A model generated the notes under the pieces. It was not told where the DNA came from. It made no database searches and was given only the letters and a program-made list of their open reading frames with translations. Position numbers and translations under genes: made by a program. Positions 1 to 12,517 of a DNA stretch of 64,000 bases are shown here, one piece after another. Numbering within the stretch: position 1 is the stretch's first letter; each line of letters starts with the position of its first letter. The DNA is from Eublepharis macularius (taxonomy: Eukaryota; Chordata; Lepidosauria; Squamata; Eublepharidae): NCBI RefSeq assembly GCF_028583425.1, contig NC_072793.1, positions 63,493,028-63,557,027 of the forward strand. The letters are read 5' to 3'.

Positions 1-1595
1 TCAGCTTGCCAACAAAAGATTATTTCTCTTGCTACTGCTTCATCAGGTATTGCTGCAACCCCTATAGCAGGAGGCAGAACTGCTCATTCATTATTCAAAC
101 TACTGTCAAATATTGCAAGCACTGTGAGCTATTTGGACTGGCTGGCATAGTAAGCAGGGCAGAGACCCTCGTTTTAAATTAATCAGGATGCATTGTTTAT
201 TTTTATACAAATAATTCTCAAGCAAAGTCATATTAAAAATAAAATAAAGTGCAATCAACCATACTTACAACTTACTATTAAAATGACATAACAAGGTAAA
301 GGGCAAAATATATGAAGGGCAAATCTCAAACTTTATCTTCAGAAAGAGCTGAAGAAAAAATTGAAGACAGTTTCTTCCCCAACCTTACTTTAAATGTCAT
401 TTTATTCTTCATTTAGTACACTTGTATGCTGCCTCTCCAGATATCTTCTCAAGGTGACTCACAAAGGAAAAATACTACAATAAAACAAACATACAGCATA
501 AGATTAACCTGGAGATTTGAAGATAGAAGTTCAGTTCAGCAAAGGCTGGAGCATCTGCCAACTTAATACACAGTGGTAGGATCTCCTAACTATGGATGAT
601 GTCTTAGGAAGGACCAGTAAGTTTAAGTGCTTGGGGCAGATATTGAAAGTAGTTGAGACCTTTGCCATAATCCATCATAGGTATACGCATACTTAAATTT
701 ACTGAAATAAATCAACATGATAAAACCTTTGAAATCTTTAAATACCAACAGTGGTATCTTGTAATGGCTTACAAAAACAGAAAGTACATTTAAAACAAGC
801 ATTTGACTTGTCTGTTTCAACTCTACAAGAAGGCAACAAGAATTCATTTGAATTAACCTTTTGCGTTACCAACACTGAGAAAACTTGCCATGCCAGTACA
901 GTAACATTTAATTGGACTAGTTGTTGTTATTTTCCATTCTCTATGAACTATTTACAAGCTTGGTGTAATCCAACTTGTAACCCTTTCACCCAGTGATGAC
1001 AAAAAAGAAAAGTGATCAAACTTTTTTTTCTGTTTGTGTATTTCCTTAGGAATGAAATTGGCTAGATCAGAAAATGGTTGAGTGGTTTTCTACCCAATTT
1101 TAGCATTCAATTCATTTGTATGAAATAGGAAAAAACAGCTGTTAAGCATTAGGGAAATGGAGCAAACAAAACTTTGGACTTGTCAATAATTCTGTCCTCT
1201 CCCTCCCCCTCTGTCGTATTGTACCATATACTGAAGTATTGATACTAGTTCAGCACTAGGGTCACAATAATGGCAAGAATAAGTCTTTCTGCTGTTCTAG
1301 AGATATTATTGCCTTCATGTAAACAGTGTGAGGGGTCACAGAACCACCGAAATCACTTAATTTCCTCTGTCAAGTATATTTAATTCTAATGATAAAGAAG
1401 AACAATTGTACTTCAAGAAAAGCAAAGCTAAATGGTCAGGGGTGCTCATTATCAGTGCAATCTTGAGGACGCTTCTGGGAGTAAGTTCCAATGAGTGGAT
1501 TTGAGTAGGATTCTGAGTAGACCTGCTTAAAATGGCTCTGTAAATCACTTAAGTTATCTTGTATACTAACGGCTAAGTAACCCTAATATGTGGAT
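1..1595. other. Gene-free AT-rich flank
   Basis: I see no exon, RNA gene or intact mobile element here. The sequence is AT-rich and CpG-poor with many stops in all frames. About 1440-1550 holds a degenerate scrap resembling a short dispersed family (a GCAATC-type start, then GGAGTAAGTT and GAGTAGACCTGC-type words) that recurs elsewhere in the window. Confidence 0.5.
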
Positions 1596-2575
1596 ACTTA
1601 AATTTTGGGGCTTGAGACATGAACAGACAAGACACATCTTCCTACATACCTGAAAAATGCCCCAGGTTTGCAGAAAAATGTGAAATCTAAAAAAAAAATA
1701 ATGGAGGGTTAAAAAAATAATAAAAGGAGTGCCTGTAGCTTTAACCTGATGCCCTCAGTAGTTGTTGCTAGGCAACCATAACAGTTTAGCCAGACTTGGT
1801 TACTGTCAGTAAAACGTAGGGAGAGGGAACAGGGTCTTTGGGCCTTTGAGAGAGGATTCAAAGGGGTCAGGCACAGCAGCAATCACCATGCAACTTTGTA
1901 CCACCTGACTTGCATGCTTCACTCGGGCCTGGTTGCTTACTACTGTTCAACAGTGTTCCCCACCCCCTACAAAAGCCATTGTAGTATACTGGGTAGTTTC
2001 AGAGTAGGATGTGGGAGACTCAGGTTTGAATCACCACTTTGCTGTGGAAGCTCACTAGGTCACTTTGATCCAGTCATATACTTTCAGCCTAATCTACCTC
2101 TCAGGGTTGTTGCAAGGATAATATGAAGGAGATGAAAATTATGGGAGCTGCTTTGGGTCACCTTTGTGGGTATAAATGAAGTAAATTAATAAACATAGGT
2201 GAAGATGACAGGCTCACAAAAAATAGGTAGTTTGGTGGGATTGAAGGAGAGAAGGGCATGGGGAATGGTGAGCATATGAAAACTGCCAGGAGGAGGGAAA
2301 GAGGAAAGAGCGTGGGGAAGGGGCAACAGGGAAAATGAAATACCAACTGCAAGTCTTTGCAGGTCCCCCATTATGCCACTGGGCCATAGAGGAGAGGCTG
2401 CCTGGGGAACAACAGAGAAAAGGTGAAGACGTGGGGCGGACAAAGGTGGATGGAAAGGAGAGATGGAAGCAGGGAAATGAGAAAGGCTGTGGGGGGATAG
2501 GGAAGGAAAAGATGACATGGTAGGGGAGGGGAAAGAGATACCCCCTACAAGTCGTTGCAGGTCCCCCAATTGTTA
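1596..2575 (+). repeat. Composite interspersed repeat, copy 1
   Basis: A unit of about 1 kb whose parts recur in the same order, inverted, at 12880-13662. The order is a leader with ACCTGAAAAATGCCCCAGGT and a GTTGCTAGGCAAC palindrome, then a tRNA-derived SINE, then G/A-rich blocks that each end in a CAAGTC(T/G)TTGCAGGTCCCCC-like word (near 2350 and 2550). Similarity between the copies looks old, with many substitutions and small gaps. It could be one long retroposon carrying a SINE, or a segmental inverted duplication. A third partial copy at 19395-19955 favours a repeat family. Confidence 0.7.
1979..2192 (+). mobile_element. tRNA-derived SINE (Sauria-like), inside composite repeat
   Basis: The head is tRNA-like with a box-B-like GGTTTGAATCACC. 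The middle reads TGGAAGCTCACTAGGTCA and CTCAGGGTTGTTG. The tail is GGGTATAAATGAAGTAAATTAATAAA, typical of one of the two SINE subtypes in this window. It is diverged and lies between the two halves of the composite repeat. Confidence 0.75.
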
Positions 2576-4049
2576 CTATTAATATAGAGAGGTGTCATCC
2601 AGAGGCCTTTGTTTTTTTATCAGTCTAATACAAAGAAGTAAAACTTAAATGTATGAAAATGCTTTATCCTGATTCAGACTGTCACCAGACTGTGAGTTGT
2701 TCAAGACAGCCAGAAATCTGAATAGATCAACCCAAAAAAGAACACATAGTGGGGATTTTTCTTTTTGGAGGGTGGAAGTAATATATTGAGGATATATTAA
2801 TTTGCCTGAATGTCACACAGAAGACATCAGAATTGCATTGCAGGTCTTAAATAATAGAGATTCTTCCTTTGTAGCCTAATGATAACATCCTATAACCCTT
2901 AACCTTTTACTATCAAGAACAGCTAACATGTTTAAACTATGTTATCATGACCCTGTTCCTCTCAAATGAAAATAATTGCTTACATTACTAATGAAACTTT
3001 CCGGCTAGAGTTTAGCTTGTGGTTTAGACCCAGCCAGCCACCTCATCTCCTCCTGAATAAAATCTCTGTAATGACTGAAACCTCAGAGATGCGTAGTGAT
3101 GGGAAGGGTTTGAAAATCTGTGTTATCTTTTAAGACTCTCTTCTGCTGCATTTGGGAAGGCTTTGTTTATGACAGTGAGGTGAAAGGATTCATGGAGAGC
3201 ACCATTTGCAGTTCCAGGGGGCAAAAGAGATTTGGGCAAGGGGTAAAAGCCACAATGGAGTTTTAAAGTTTGCTCTTGGATATATTCAAAATTAAATTGC
3301 AAAAACTCTTGTGGTTAAATGTTATGCCTCATTGTAAACAGAGAGTTCTGTGCCCATGAAAAATCACTAATATGGTCTGCAATCCAGGCCCTATGGCACC
3401 ACTCAGGCTTGTTATGTTGAAGCTGGAGATCTCAGCAATTCAGCAGTCTTCTTCCTTACCTTTGTGATTTCAAGAACAAGCAAGACTTATCCTAATTTAT
3501 TTAAGCACTTGGCCACAGAAAGAAAATTGTCTGTCTAATGAAGCCCTCACCCAATTATATTTGATTAGGAAATAAGCTTGTGAGAGATGGAGGTGTTTTC
3601 TGGAACAGGTTGTAATCATTGCATAAACAGACCCAGTATTAAAATTATAGGGAAAACAAAGAGTTGTTCTGACTCAGAGGTGTTATAAGAGGAAAACAAC
3701 AGGAGATGACATATTTGTTTTGCAAAATGTTAGATATTGGATCTTATTAACCAAGCAAAACATTGTTAAATATAATTGCACTTGCAGTCTAACAGTACTG
3801 GAAAGAGGAGGTGAGGAATGGTCCAGTCTTTGGAACATCTAAGTGGATGAGAACTTGGTGACTGGCCACAAATCATGGAAATTATTATGATTTCCTCATC
3901 AAGGAAGATGGTAATAAAATAATGTTAAATTCACCATGGGGCCAGGAGTCTACAGGTCACTGGCTATCCACATGGTTAAGGTTGCCATTTTTTAATCTGC
4001 CCCCTCACAAAAGAAATAGTCCTTTGATACTCTCTAGTATCATTAACAG
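2576..4049. other. Gene-free stretch
   Basis: Single-copy-looking AT-rich DNA. I see no coding exon, RNA gene or recognisable repeat. Confidence 0.4.
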
Positions 4050-4425
4050 CCTTGGTCAGATATTGCAAATTGAAGGCTGTGGCTTCCTTTATTGAGTCAA
4101 GCCATCTCATGTTGGGCCTTCCTCTTTTCCTACTGCCTTCAACTTTTCCTAGCAGTATTGACTTTTCCAGAGAGTCTTTGTCTTCTCAGGATGTGACCAA
4201 AATACAATAGCTTCAGTTTTGTCATTTTAGCTTCTAGAGAGAATTCAGGCTTGATTTGATCTAGAACTTACTTATTTGGCAGTCTACAATATCCATAAAA
4301 CTCTTCTTCGATACCACATTTCAAATGAATCCATTTTCTTCCTGTCATCTTTGTTCATTGATCAACTTCACATCCATACATAGTAATGGGGGATACCATA
4401 GTATGAATTACCTTGATCCTGGTGT
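4050..4425 (-). mobile_element. BovB/RTE-type LINE, ORF2 3'-end remnant
   Basis: Read on the minus strand, the sequence encodes pieces of the C-terminal part of a BovB/RTE LINE polyprotein. FEMWYRRRVLWI is followed by an in-frame stop where the family has PWTA, then come an INPEFSLE-like block and YFGHILRRQ. Stops and at least one frameshift make it a dead fragment. It matters because Sauria-type SINEs share a 3' tail with BovB LINEs and presumably depend on their enzymes. The family assignment is from memory of the protein motifs. Confidence 0.75.
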
Positions 4426-4884
4426 GTGTATATCTATATCCCTATTGATTACCATAAATTTCATAATTGTATGAACTGTATGACTGTATGAATTGGCTCC
4501 ACTGAAAAGTTTTTGTATTTGAGTGATGTGAAACAAAAGTTCTGTCTGTTTTATGATATCTGTTGATAGCTTATTCACACCTATAAGTCATTACTTAATG
4601 TTGTAACCACGGGATGAAAAACATTCACATACCATCTAGTTCAGTGATTCGTCCGATCAAGTGTAACAGCCATCACAGGCACAAGGGATCCATAACACAG
4701 AGCCTGCCCAGAAGAAAATATATTTTGTACATTTAAATGTAATGAACTAAGGCAGAGGAGATTGTTCCCTTCAGCAACATTCTCTACTGTATAAGTAAAT
4801 GGGAAGACTCATGCAGGCTTGCTCTCACTATAGCTGCAGAGCTTTTAAATTCCATAAAGGTGTCTGAGAGATCTCTGATTCTAA

Positions 4885-5065
4885 ATTATCAGAGAGCCGG
4901 TGGTGAACTATAGCAGTTACATAACCCACTCTGCCATGAACTTCACAGAGTGGCCCTTGATCAGTTACTTTTTCTCTTAGACTGAACTACATTACAGGGT
5001 TGTTGTCAACATAAAATTGAAGGAAAGTACCTTCTATGTGACCCTGACCTCCTTGGAGAAAACAT
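4885..5065 (+). mobile_element. Degenerate tRNA-derived SINE
   Basis: Weak SINE landmarks remain: a GTGGTGAACTATAGCAGTTA head, CCACTCTGCCATGAACTTCA, TACAGGGTTGTTGTCAACATAAAAT and a CCTTGGAG word near the end. It is heavily diverged, and the exact borders are uncertain. Confidence 0.5.
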
Positions 5066-5936
5066 GGTGTTCTGAATGAGTATGGTCAGGCCTGATTGAG
5101 ATTAGGTGTGCTCTTAAGAAGCCGTAAGCGTCTAGTTAGCTATCCTATATCAAATCTTTTAACTCCTGACAAGAGATACACCACAGATAACATCTTAGGT
5201 TCATCATTACTCACAAGTAACAGAATCTCTGCTTTCATTTTAAGTTTTTATTAATGAAACATGATTATTTACCATTCTTAACATTAGTTCAATCAACAGA
5301 AAATCATACCATCCATTATATCTACAAAGATCATTCAAGGAGAGCAATTACATGAGTCCAAAAAGTATCTTACTCAAAGATATAAAGGTCACAGGCAAGG
5401 AGCCCCTTCTAAGAGGAAGCTCCTGACCAACTCATATTTATACAGTTTCAGAACCATCTCCTAACAAAAACTGTTCCACTTTGAAGGGTGCACATTCTAA
5501 ACTAATTAATTATCTTATAACTTCAAACCCCAGACAAGGTTATCTATTTTTGAAAAATATTTTAAAGTATATAAAATTTAGTTCATTATTACTACATTTT
5601 ATCTTAACAAAGTCTATGGAAAATTAGTGATTACAAGTTTTTTCTACATATGAATATCTTTTGGCCTTCATCCAATACACCCAGTCTTCAGTCATACCTC
5701 CCCTTCAGTAAAGTTAGACATTCTTTTCATTCTCAGACACTCTCTGCATTTGGACCTGAGCACATGGTACCTATCAATATGGGTTAGAAGGTTCTTCTAA
5801 TCTACACAAGGCATACAACTGTGTTACTCCTCTGTTTCATGCCCCATTCCAAGGTTGTTCAATTCTAGGCCCCTCAACTCCTTTTGTGGCCTTTCTAGTT
5901 ATCGGGTTGGGCTAACTCTGTTTCTAAGTACAAAGT
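5066..5936. other. Gene-free stretch
   Basis: AT-rich DNA. I see no gene and no repeat that I can name. Confidence 0.4.
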
Positions 5937-6812
5937 AGGGTTGCCAGGTCCCTTGACTCCCCTGGCAGGAGATTGGGAGCCCAGCACTTACCTCGCTGCA
6001 CCCCTGGGTCCTGATTTTGCTCCCGACTTGCATGATAATGTCACTTCCAGGAACTGACATCATCACACATGTCAAAGGGCAGTCTGGGAGGGCTCCTGTG
6101 CTCACCAAGGGGCTGAATCAGCCCACTGTAGGCACAATTTGGCCCGAAATGGGCCCACTGTGGGGAAAGTTTTGGGCCAAATTGGGCTGCTGTGGGCACA
6201 GGAGTGCACTGCACCACCAGGGGGCATGCCATGCCACACAAGGGGCACCCTGGGGAATGCGCCCACCCACTCCCGCTGGCCAAGTAAGTGGGTGCAGGGG
6301 GAAGGCTGGAAGCAGGGGATCCCCTAGTACAATGTGAATGGCACCCCTAGAACAAAGACATCTTCTAGGATTTTCTTGCTCAAATCCAGAAATTGTTCTC
6401 CTATAGTTCTAGCTATATCTGTAGCAATGGGATAAAAATTTAATAGAGAAAGATACTTCATCATTACTCATATTTCTCATGTCTCCTAAGTGTGTGTTTG
6501 CTCTTTTCTATCATGGGATGGAATCTTAATGCCCACCACAGTCCCATCCTCAAGCCAGGTAGTCTGCCTATTTCTTAAAATATCTGGGCCTCTAACCTAC
6601 CCCTTCCCAGCAACCTTCCTTGTGTAGAGTTGCCAAGTATCCAATTTCCCCCCAGTCAGTCCTTTTTTGTTGGTCTGTCTGGGGAAACACAGTTAAAATA
6701 CCAGACACCTACGTGCTGGGAGAGCAGCCAGCCAGCCCACCCAGTCTCTTGCATGTCAGAGAAGACATCACTTCCAGAAGTGACATCATAACAATGGGGA
6801 TGGAGCCGGGAC
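5937..6812. repeat. Unclassified interspersed repeats, interrupted by an hAT insertion
   Basis: Two related units begin TAGGGTTGCCAGGTCCC (5937) and TAGAGTTGCCAAGTATCC (about 6625). Both contain a CACTTCC..TGACATCAT word (near 6045 and 6772). The first is followed by a repetitive stretch rich in GGCCCAAATTGGGC-like words. The second is cut by the hAT element at 6813 and seems to resume after 7691. I cannot assign a family. Confidence 0.5.
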
Positions 6813-7683
6813 TAGACATGGGCACGAACCAAAAAAATTTAACAAACCAGCGGTTCGTGGTTTGGTGCCAATGACAATCCCAAGGTCGCGAACCACAACA
6901 AACATTTTCCGTTGTCGAACCTGTTCGTGGTTCACGGTTCGTGGGGCATAGAACGGCCCCCGTGGCACTTAGAGAGCCCATATTCCCGGGGAGTGTTTTG
7001 CAAGCTCTCCTACAGCCATCACCCAAGTTTGGACAAGATTGCAAAAGGGATCTTGGAGTTATACCCTCTCCAATCCAAGGCCCCCAGGAAACTCCCACAA
7101 AAATCCAAGCTCAATTATACTCTCAGTCTCTCTCCCCAAAGGCTAGCAAGTGGCAAGCATGAGCTCTGTCCCACTCCACTGCTCGCTGAAAGTGAAACCC
7201 AGCCTGGGAGCCCACGGCTATTTATAAGCACAGGTCCCATTGAGCAACGCAGGAGGTCTGTGTTTGGCCGTCAGAGCTGCCTATCAAGGTTTGCAGGGAT
7301 GAGATTGGAGTGCCCATGGCTACAGAACACCCCCTTCCCCCTCCCTCCCCTGGGTGTCTTCTCCCAACTTGTAACCACTTTGCAGCTCCATGGTTGGAAG
7401 GAAGACCTGCCGATCAAGGTAAGCTGGGCTTCCATTCAGGTTTCCAGGGCAACAGAAGGAGCACAGACAGAGTTCAGGCATTCCCCCAGCTCCGTTGCCA
7501 GGAGAATTGATTGCTGGTGCCTGACTGTCTGGCTTCCCGAACCACAGCCAAACGCACCGAACCAGGCCTCTTCCGAACACTGGTTCGTTGGCCGTGGACA
7601 ATCACGAACCACCGGATCGCTATCACGCGATAGCCAATTTCGTGGGTTTTTTAAGTTCGTAATGCGGTTCATACCCATCTCTA
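6813..7683. mobile_element. Non-autonomous hAT element with exact 8-bp target duplication
   Basis: The left end is TAGACATGGGCACGAACC and the right end, reverse-complemented, is TAGAGATGGGTATGAACC. Both are flanked by the identical 8-mer GCCGGGAC (6805-6812 and 7684-7691). An 8-bp duplication with ends of this shape is the hallmark of hAT DNA transposons. The interior is rich in GAAC/GTTC words (sub-terminal repeats) and encodes no transposase I can recognise. A 287-residue open frame over it (6912-7775, +) has no hAT catalytic or dimerisation features and runs past the element end, so I treat it as chance. It shares ends and an internal GTTGCC..GATT..GGTGCC segment with the element at 58856. 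Confidence 0.9.
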
Positions 7684-7691
7684 GCCGGGAC

Positions 7692-8724
7692 ACACACAAA
7701 AGTGCCAGGACCCCCATCCTGTTGTGGGGGGGAAGCAATCTGGCAAATCCTATCCTTGCCTCCCAACATGTGTAAACAAAACCTTTTCTTCTTTGTCTTG
7801 TTACCACAGTAGAGGAGTAAGTGTGGGCTGAAACTCAGCCCCTGCCTCTATCCTCCTCTTGTCCCGACTTGCAGTGTATACAAACAAAGTCTTTGCCCTC
7901 CATCTTGTGCTAGCAAGAACAGCCAAGAACAAAATAGCTCAGACAAACAGGGCCCATGTATATATGAAATCAGCCCTCCGGAAGCCTATGATATGGTGCC
8001 CGTTTTGTGTTGTTTTAGCAGCCCAGCTGGGTGCTGAGCATTCTGGCTCCTACTGTGCCTCTGGGCGTTTTTGCACAATATGGTGCCCTTGGGATCCGAC
8101 CGGGACCAAAGATCAAGCATCAGGTGTGCTTCCTAATGTCAGTGCACTCTTCAGCAAGAGCAATACACTATTCAGCCTTGATGTCTGTTGAGTTTCATAG
8201 CAACCCCAAATGGCATCTGAACACTTGCAAGTTAATATTGCAAGAGTTTAGGTGCCATTTCATGATGCTGTTCCATCTGGCTGAAGGCTGAGGCTTCTTC
8301 ACAATTCAAGCTAAGGAAGGGGGGCAAGAACAATGATGCTAAGGAGAGGGGAGGAGAGACACAAAGGGAAAAAGGAAGGGGAAGAGGATCTCTCTGTGAT
8401 TTCTCCTAGGCCAACCATTGTATGATATAATAGTAATATATTTACTATTTAAATATTATTATGGATTGTATTTTAGAAGCTATAGATTCTGTTATTTACT
8501 ACAGGCTGTTAATAGGTAAGTGACAGAGAAATATTCATAGTCAGCTCAAAACACATATATATACTCAAGATAAATAATTCAGTTTTTTGTCTAGTAATGG
8601 TTGGTGATGCATAGTTCATATTCACTTATAAGTTTCTCCTCTGTTTACCAATGACATCTTAAGTCTCAATGAGAAAGGTGCACTACTAATATAATAATAA
8701 TGGTGATGATGATAACAACATTCA
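7692..8724. other. Gene-free stretch
   Basis: The first 80 bases look like the far half of the repeat interrupted by the hAT insertion. The rest has no clear gene. A purine-rich patch lies at 8310-8390. Confidence 0.4.
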
Positions 8725-8960
8725 ATGGAAAGATGAAGAATGCCTAACCAAAGAAAACTGGAAGGTTAAAATGACAGACTATGTGGCCATGGCAAAATTA
8801 ACAAACTATATAAAAAGAAGACCTATCAGAGATTTTGAAAAGAAATGGGAAAATTACTTTGCCTGCTATAGATAAAGATGGGAAATAAAAGATAGGAATA
8901 AATAATGTAAATAAAGTAAATTTGAATAGGAGCTCAGATTGACAGAGGTTATTGAAATAT
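8725..8960 (+). mobile_element. L1-type LINE, ORF2 C-terminal fragment and 3' end
   Basis: From 8725 to 8875 an open frame reads WKDEECLTKENWKVK, then DYVAMAKLTNYIKRRPI and FEKKWENYFACYR, then a stop. This resembles the C-terminal end of squamate L1 ORF2 products. The AT-rich downstream sequence would be its 3' untranslated end. It is a 5'-truncated dead copy. The family call is from protein pattern memory. Confidence 0.6.
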
Positions 8961-9375
8961 TGTTTATTATAAGCCTTAAATTTTCCAAAATGAAAACATA
9001 TATTATTTAGCTTGATTAGTTTAATATAGTTAGTATAGTTTGGTGCCTAGTAGTATATTAATGAAATATATAGATCATGGTGTGTTCTGTGCTACTGATT
9101 TGGAGGTAGAAGGAGTATAGCAGTAAATATTGTTAAATACTTTATAATAACATTTTTGGTTTTAATAGCAAGACACAGTGGAAGAGAGAGGAAATGTCTC
9201 TGAGAATGATTGTTGTGGGCTTGAACATAATATTCAAATGATGTATAGTGATCATGCTCTAGATAATCTATGTAAAGGGTATCTTAATCTTCTCCCAGTG
9301 TAATGGGTATTTCTGTTCTTCTTTATCTTTTTTTTCTGTATCTCCTTTGTTATTTAGAATTTTTTTTAAAAAAAA

Positions 9376-9616
9376 CATTCTATTTATTTTCTGCCCTTCA
9401 GGACAACTTAACACCCACTGAGAGAGGTTTACAAAGTATGTTATTATTATCCTCACGATAATCACCCTGTGAAGTGGGTGTGGCTGAGAGAGCTCTGGAA
9501 GAGCTGTGCCTGATCCAAGGTCACCCAGCTGGCTTCAAGCAGAGGAGTAGGGAATCAAACCAGGTTCTCCAGTTTTTAGAGTCCTGCCGCTCTTAACCAC
9601 TACACCAAACTGGTAG
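9376..9616 (-). mobile_element. tRNA-derived SINE, BovB-tail subtype
   Basis: On the minus strand it reads from a tRNA-like head (CAGTTTGGTGTAGTGGTTAA near 9615) through GGTCACC/CAGCTCTTCCAGAGC to a tail with CTCTCAGTGGGTGTTAAGTT and GTCCTGAAGGGCAG. It is nearly full length and is the same subtype as the copies at 10745, 16498 and 55218. Confidence 0.85.
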
Positions 9617-10061
9617 TAAAGAAACAAATAATGATTATGTATTATGTACAACATTCCTAGCTTCATATTGATAAAGAGATCAGAAGGATCTCTTTATCAA
9701 TAGGATCTCTTTATCAACAGAATGTCACCCTGGATCCATGTGTTTCAGTGTTTTCAAGTGCTCAGTTTATTGAGCAAAAATTGTACACTTTTCCTTATCT
9801 CCGCTGCAGGATTGAAAATTGCTAGGAAATTGGGGGTGGGGGGAACAGAAAACCTTGGGGTTTAATTGTGATATGTAGTAGAGTGGGGAGGTTTTCCCTT
9901 TAAATTTATGGTGCATGGAATGTAATTCATAGTATTATACATTCATTAAAATGGTTATTTTTCCTGTTCAATGTTTTTTTTTTAATCTTGATACTGTTGT
10001 CTCCTTCAAATGTGTTTTTTTGGAGAGACAGATTCTCTTACTAGTTAATTGAAACTATATT
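9617..10061. other. Gene-free stretch
   Basis: AT-rich DNA. GATCTCTTTATCAA is repeated at about 9688 and 9706 in a small local tandem. Nothing else is recognised. Confidence 0.4.
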
Positions 10062-10275
10062 TGTTTACTTCATTTACGCCACACCTTTTTTCCCAATGGG
10101 ACCAGCATTCTCCCCTCCTCCATTTTATTCTCACAACAACGGTGTGAGGCAGGTTAGGCTGACAGTGTGTGGTTGGTCCCAGGTCACCCAGCAAGCTTCC
10201 AGGGCAGAGTGGGGATTCAAACCTGAGTGTCCCAGCTCCTAGTCCAACATTCTAACCACTACCAGCACTGTCTCT
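10062..10275 (-). mobile_element. tRNA-derived SINE (Sauria-like)
   Basis: Reverse orientation: the head complement TAACCACTACCAGCACTG is near 10273, box-B-like TTCAAACCTGAGTG near 10218, and the tail complement TTTACTTCATTTACGCCACA near 10065. It is almost full length. Confidence 0.85.
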
Positions 10276-10744
10276 CCAGTATAATCAAATGTATTTAGCT
10301 ATAATTCAAAACTCTTGTTTATTGGTCTGTGAAAATAATTGTTCATATTGTATGTTGTTGCTTACATTCATCTTTGTTTTATCTGGAAAATACCTAATAG
10401 TCTTTAAGCCACCCTAACATCCTATACAGAATATCAGAGTACAGTTTTGCTGAAGCAAAGCATTTCTCAGTTCCAATGATCTCAACTGGAGATTTAGCCA
10501 TCTGCTTAATTTTCTGTCACTGAAATCAGTCGGAAGTACTTAACTTTACCTGGATGGTGCCCTCTGTGAATTCTGTTAATGTAGATGAGATGTACGTGCA
10601 TCTCTCATCATACCTCATCCCTATTTCTTGGTAAATGTCTCTTCTCACCGTAAATATTGAATATGAGGTTCTTCTATTTTCTCTTTTTTAAACAAAGTTA
10701 CACATTTAAATTTGCATCCTTTGAAGACCAGTACTTACCTGAAA
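10276..10744. other. Gene-free stretch
   Basis: AT-rich; no gene or named repeat seen. Confidence 0.4.
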
Positions 10745-10955
10745 ATAATGAGTGATTCCCCACTCCTCCACTTGAAGCCAGCTGGGTGACCTTGGGTCAG
10801 TCACAGCTTCTAGGAGCTCTCTCAGCCCCACCCACCTCACAGGATGGTTGTCATGAGGATAATATAACACACTTTGTAAACCACTCTGAGTGGGTGTTAA
10901 GTTGTCCTGAAGGGTGGTATATAAATCAAACATTATTATTATGTTATTATTAATA
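10745..10955 (+). mobile_element. tRNA-derived SINE, BovB-tail subtype, 5'-truncated
   Basis: It starts inside the head at GTGATTCCCCACTCCTCC and runs through GGTCAGTCACAGC and CTCTGAGTGGGTGTTAAGTT to an (ATT)n-like end. The tRNA-like first 50 bases are missing. Confidence 0.85.
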
Positions 10956-11159
10956 TTAATTTTTAAACTCTGTATGTATGTCTGTATGACATCCATATGG
11001 ATTTATTTCAAGAACAGTAAGATGCAAACCCAATTGGTTGCTTGTGCTTCCCATTCAGTGTGCACAGCTCTCCATGCACAACATCACTGACGGTGGGAAG
11101 GAAAGCGTTGGCCACAGGAAACATGTGGCAAGGCGAGCGGCAGGCGCAAAAGGCAACTC

Positions 11160-11440
11160 CATCATGCATTAAATGTTCTTTTCAAACCATTGCTATTTAA
11201 TTTGCATGTTACACGATAATATCAGAATTAATGAGGTAACTCTGCAATTTTTAGCTGATACATTATTCCATTTTGCTATTTCATTAAGTGAGTTGTAACA
11301 CTAAATAATTGCTATGTCTCACTGAATTCCTAGTTGCTTTAATATTGAAAGACAATTATTTTCAAGTAATTATGCAAATGATGTGATTATGAATTCTAAA
11401 TTACTGCCAATGAATTGTAAAGCTGAGAACTATAAATGGG
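11160..11440. promoter_or_regulatory. Candidate conserved non-coding element, far upstream
   Basis: AT-rich DNA free of repeats, with an octamer-like TTATGCAAATGA near 11372, several TAAT cores and ATTTGCAT near 11200. This composition is common in homeobox/POU-bound enhancers. It is 27 kb upstream of MSX2 and the call is inference from composition only. Confidence 0.3.
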
Positions 11441-12517
11441 AGGTGCACAAATTGCAAGTCATTAACTAAATTCCAAACACAGTGCAGCTACCTACAATCC
11501 GAGTTATTAAAAACCAAGAAGTAAGAATTATAAGGGCATGCAAAACAATGTCAGAGATTACTAAGTACAAATTGAAAAGCCAGGTATTCGTGAAAAACAT
11601 TTGTGAATATCTTGTAGCAAAAGCAGTCCACTGTATTTTAAATTGTAATGAAAATTCACAATTGAATTTCAAATGATGGTACATTTTTGTTTCTGATTGG
11701 GTTTAACTTCTTTAATTCATTTTGTGTCTGCATGGAATTTCCACAGCCATAATCCACTGATTTCTAACAGTCCAAGTGAACTCAACAGAGCTACTTTGAA
11801 GAGCTGTGTTGTAAAAGAGCTGCATTTGTAGGCCTATTCATCTAACTCTTCACATGGTGAACAGTTATGAAATAAAATTTCCTGTTCCATCTTCAAAGGG
11901 ACATTCTGACAGTAGAATCCTGTGCTCCTCATTCAGTACAGTAGTACACAACTGGAAACCCCCCAAAATAAAAACATATCCCTCTTCTTTCAGACACTGT
12001 TGTGTGCACTGTAGAACTGTCAATTTGGCAGTCCTTCTTGCCCTTTAAGAGTTCAAAAGCCATGAGAAAGGATACTCCTTGTAATCCCCATCCCGTTTCT
12101 CTTCTAACCCAGCTCATAACTCCCACCTTCTAACCCCATCCTTGCCTCCTGTTAAGCAAAACTGAACTCCTGCTCCCCTTAACAGATCCAGGAAGATGGC
12201 TGGGCACAAAGTCTGATAGAACAACAAAACTAAAGATGCTATTCTGTGCATCCTCTGCCCACTATGGAACTTCCAAAGGGGAAGTCGAGATCTTTCAATT
12301 AACACCTTACTTGATTTATTTCTATACTATGATCTGTTAACATTGTTAAGCCACTCCTTTCTTCAATCAGCTGAAAACAGAATTAAAAAAACATGGTTCC
12401 ACCTAGCACTTGATCAGCATGTAAATTCCCCATGGGCCAGCTATATGTTTACTCAGAAATCAGTCACATTCTGCAAAGCTCCATCTCCTCCCCGCCTCAT
12501 TTCCTCCTAGCCCCTCC
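11441..12517. other. Gene-free stretch
   Basis: No gene or recognisable repeat. Pyrimidine-rich around 12480-12520. Confidence 0.4.

Noticed and set aside
6912..7775. 287-codon + strand open frame, the longest in the window
   Set aside because: It lies over a non-autonomous hAT element and runs past its right end. No ATG start is needed to explain it, no domain is visible and it includes the GAAC-rich terminal repeats.
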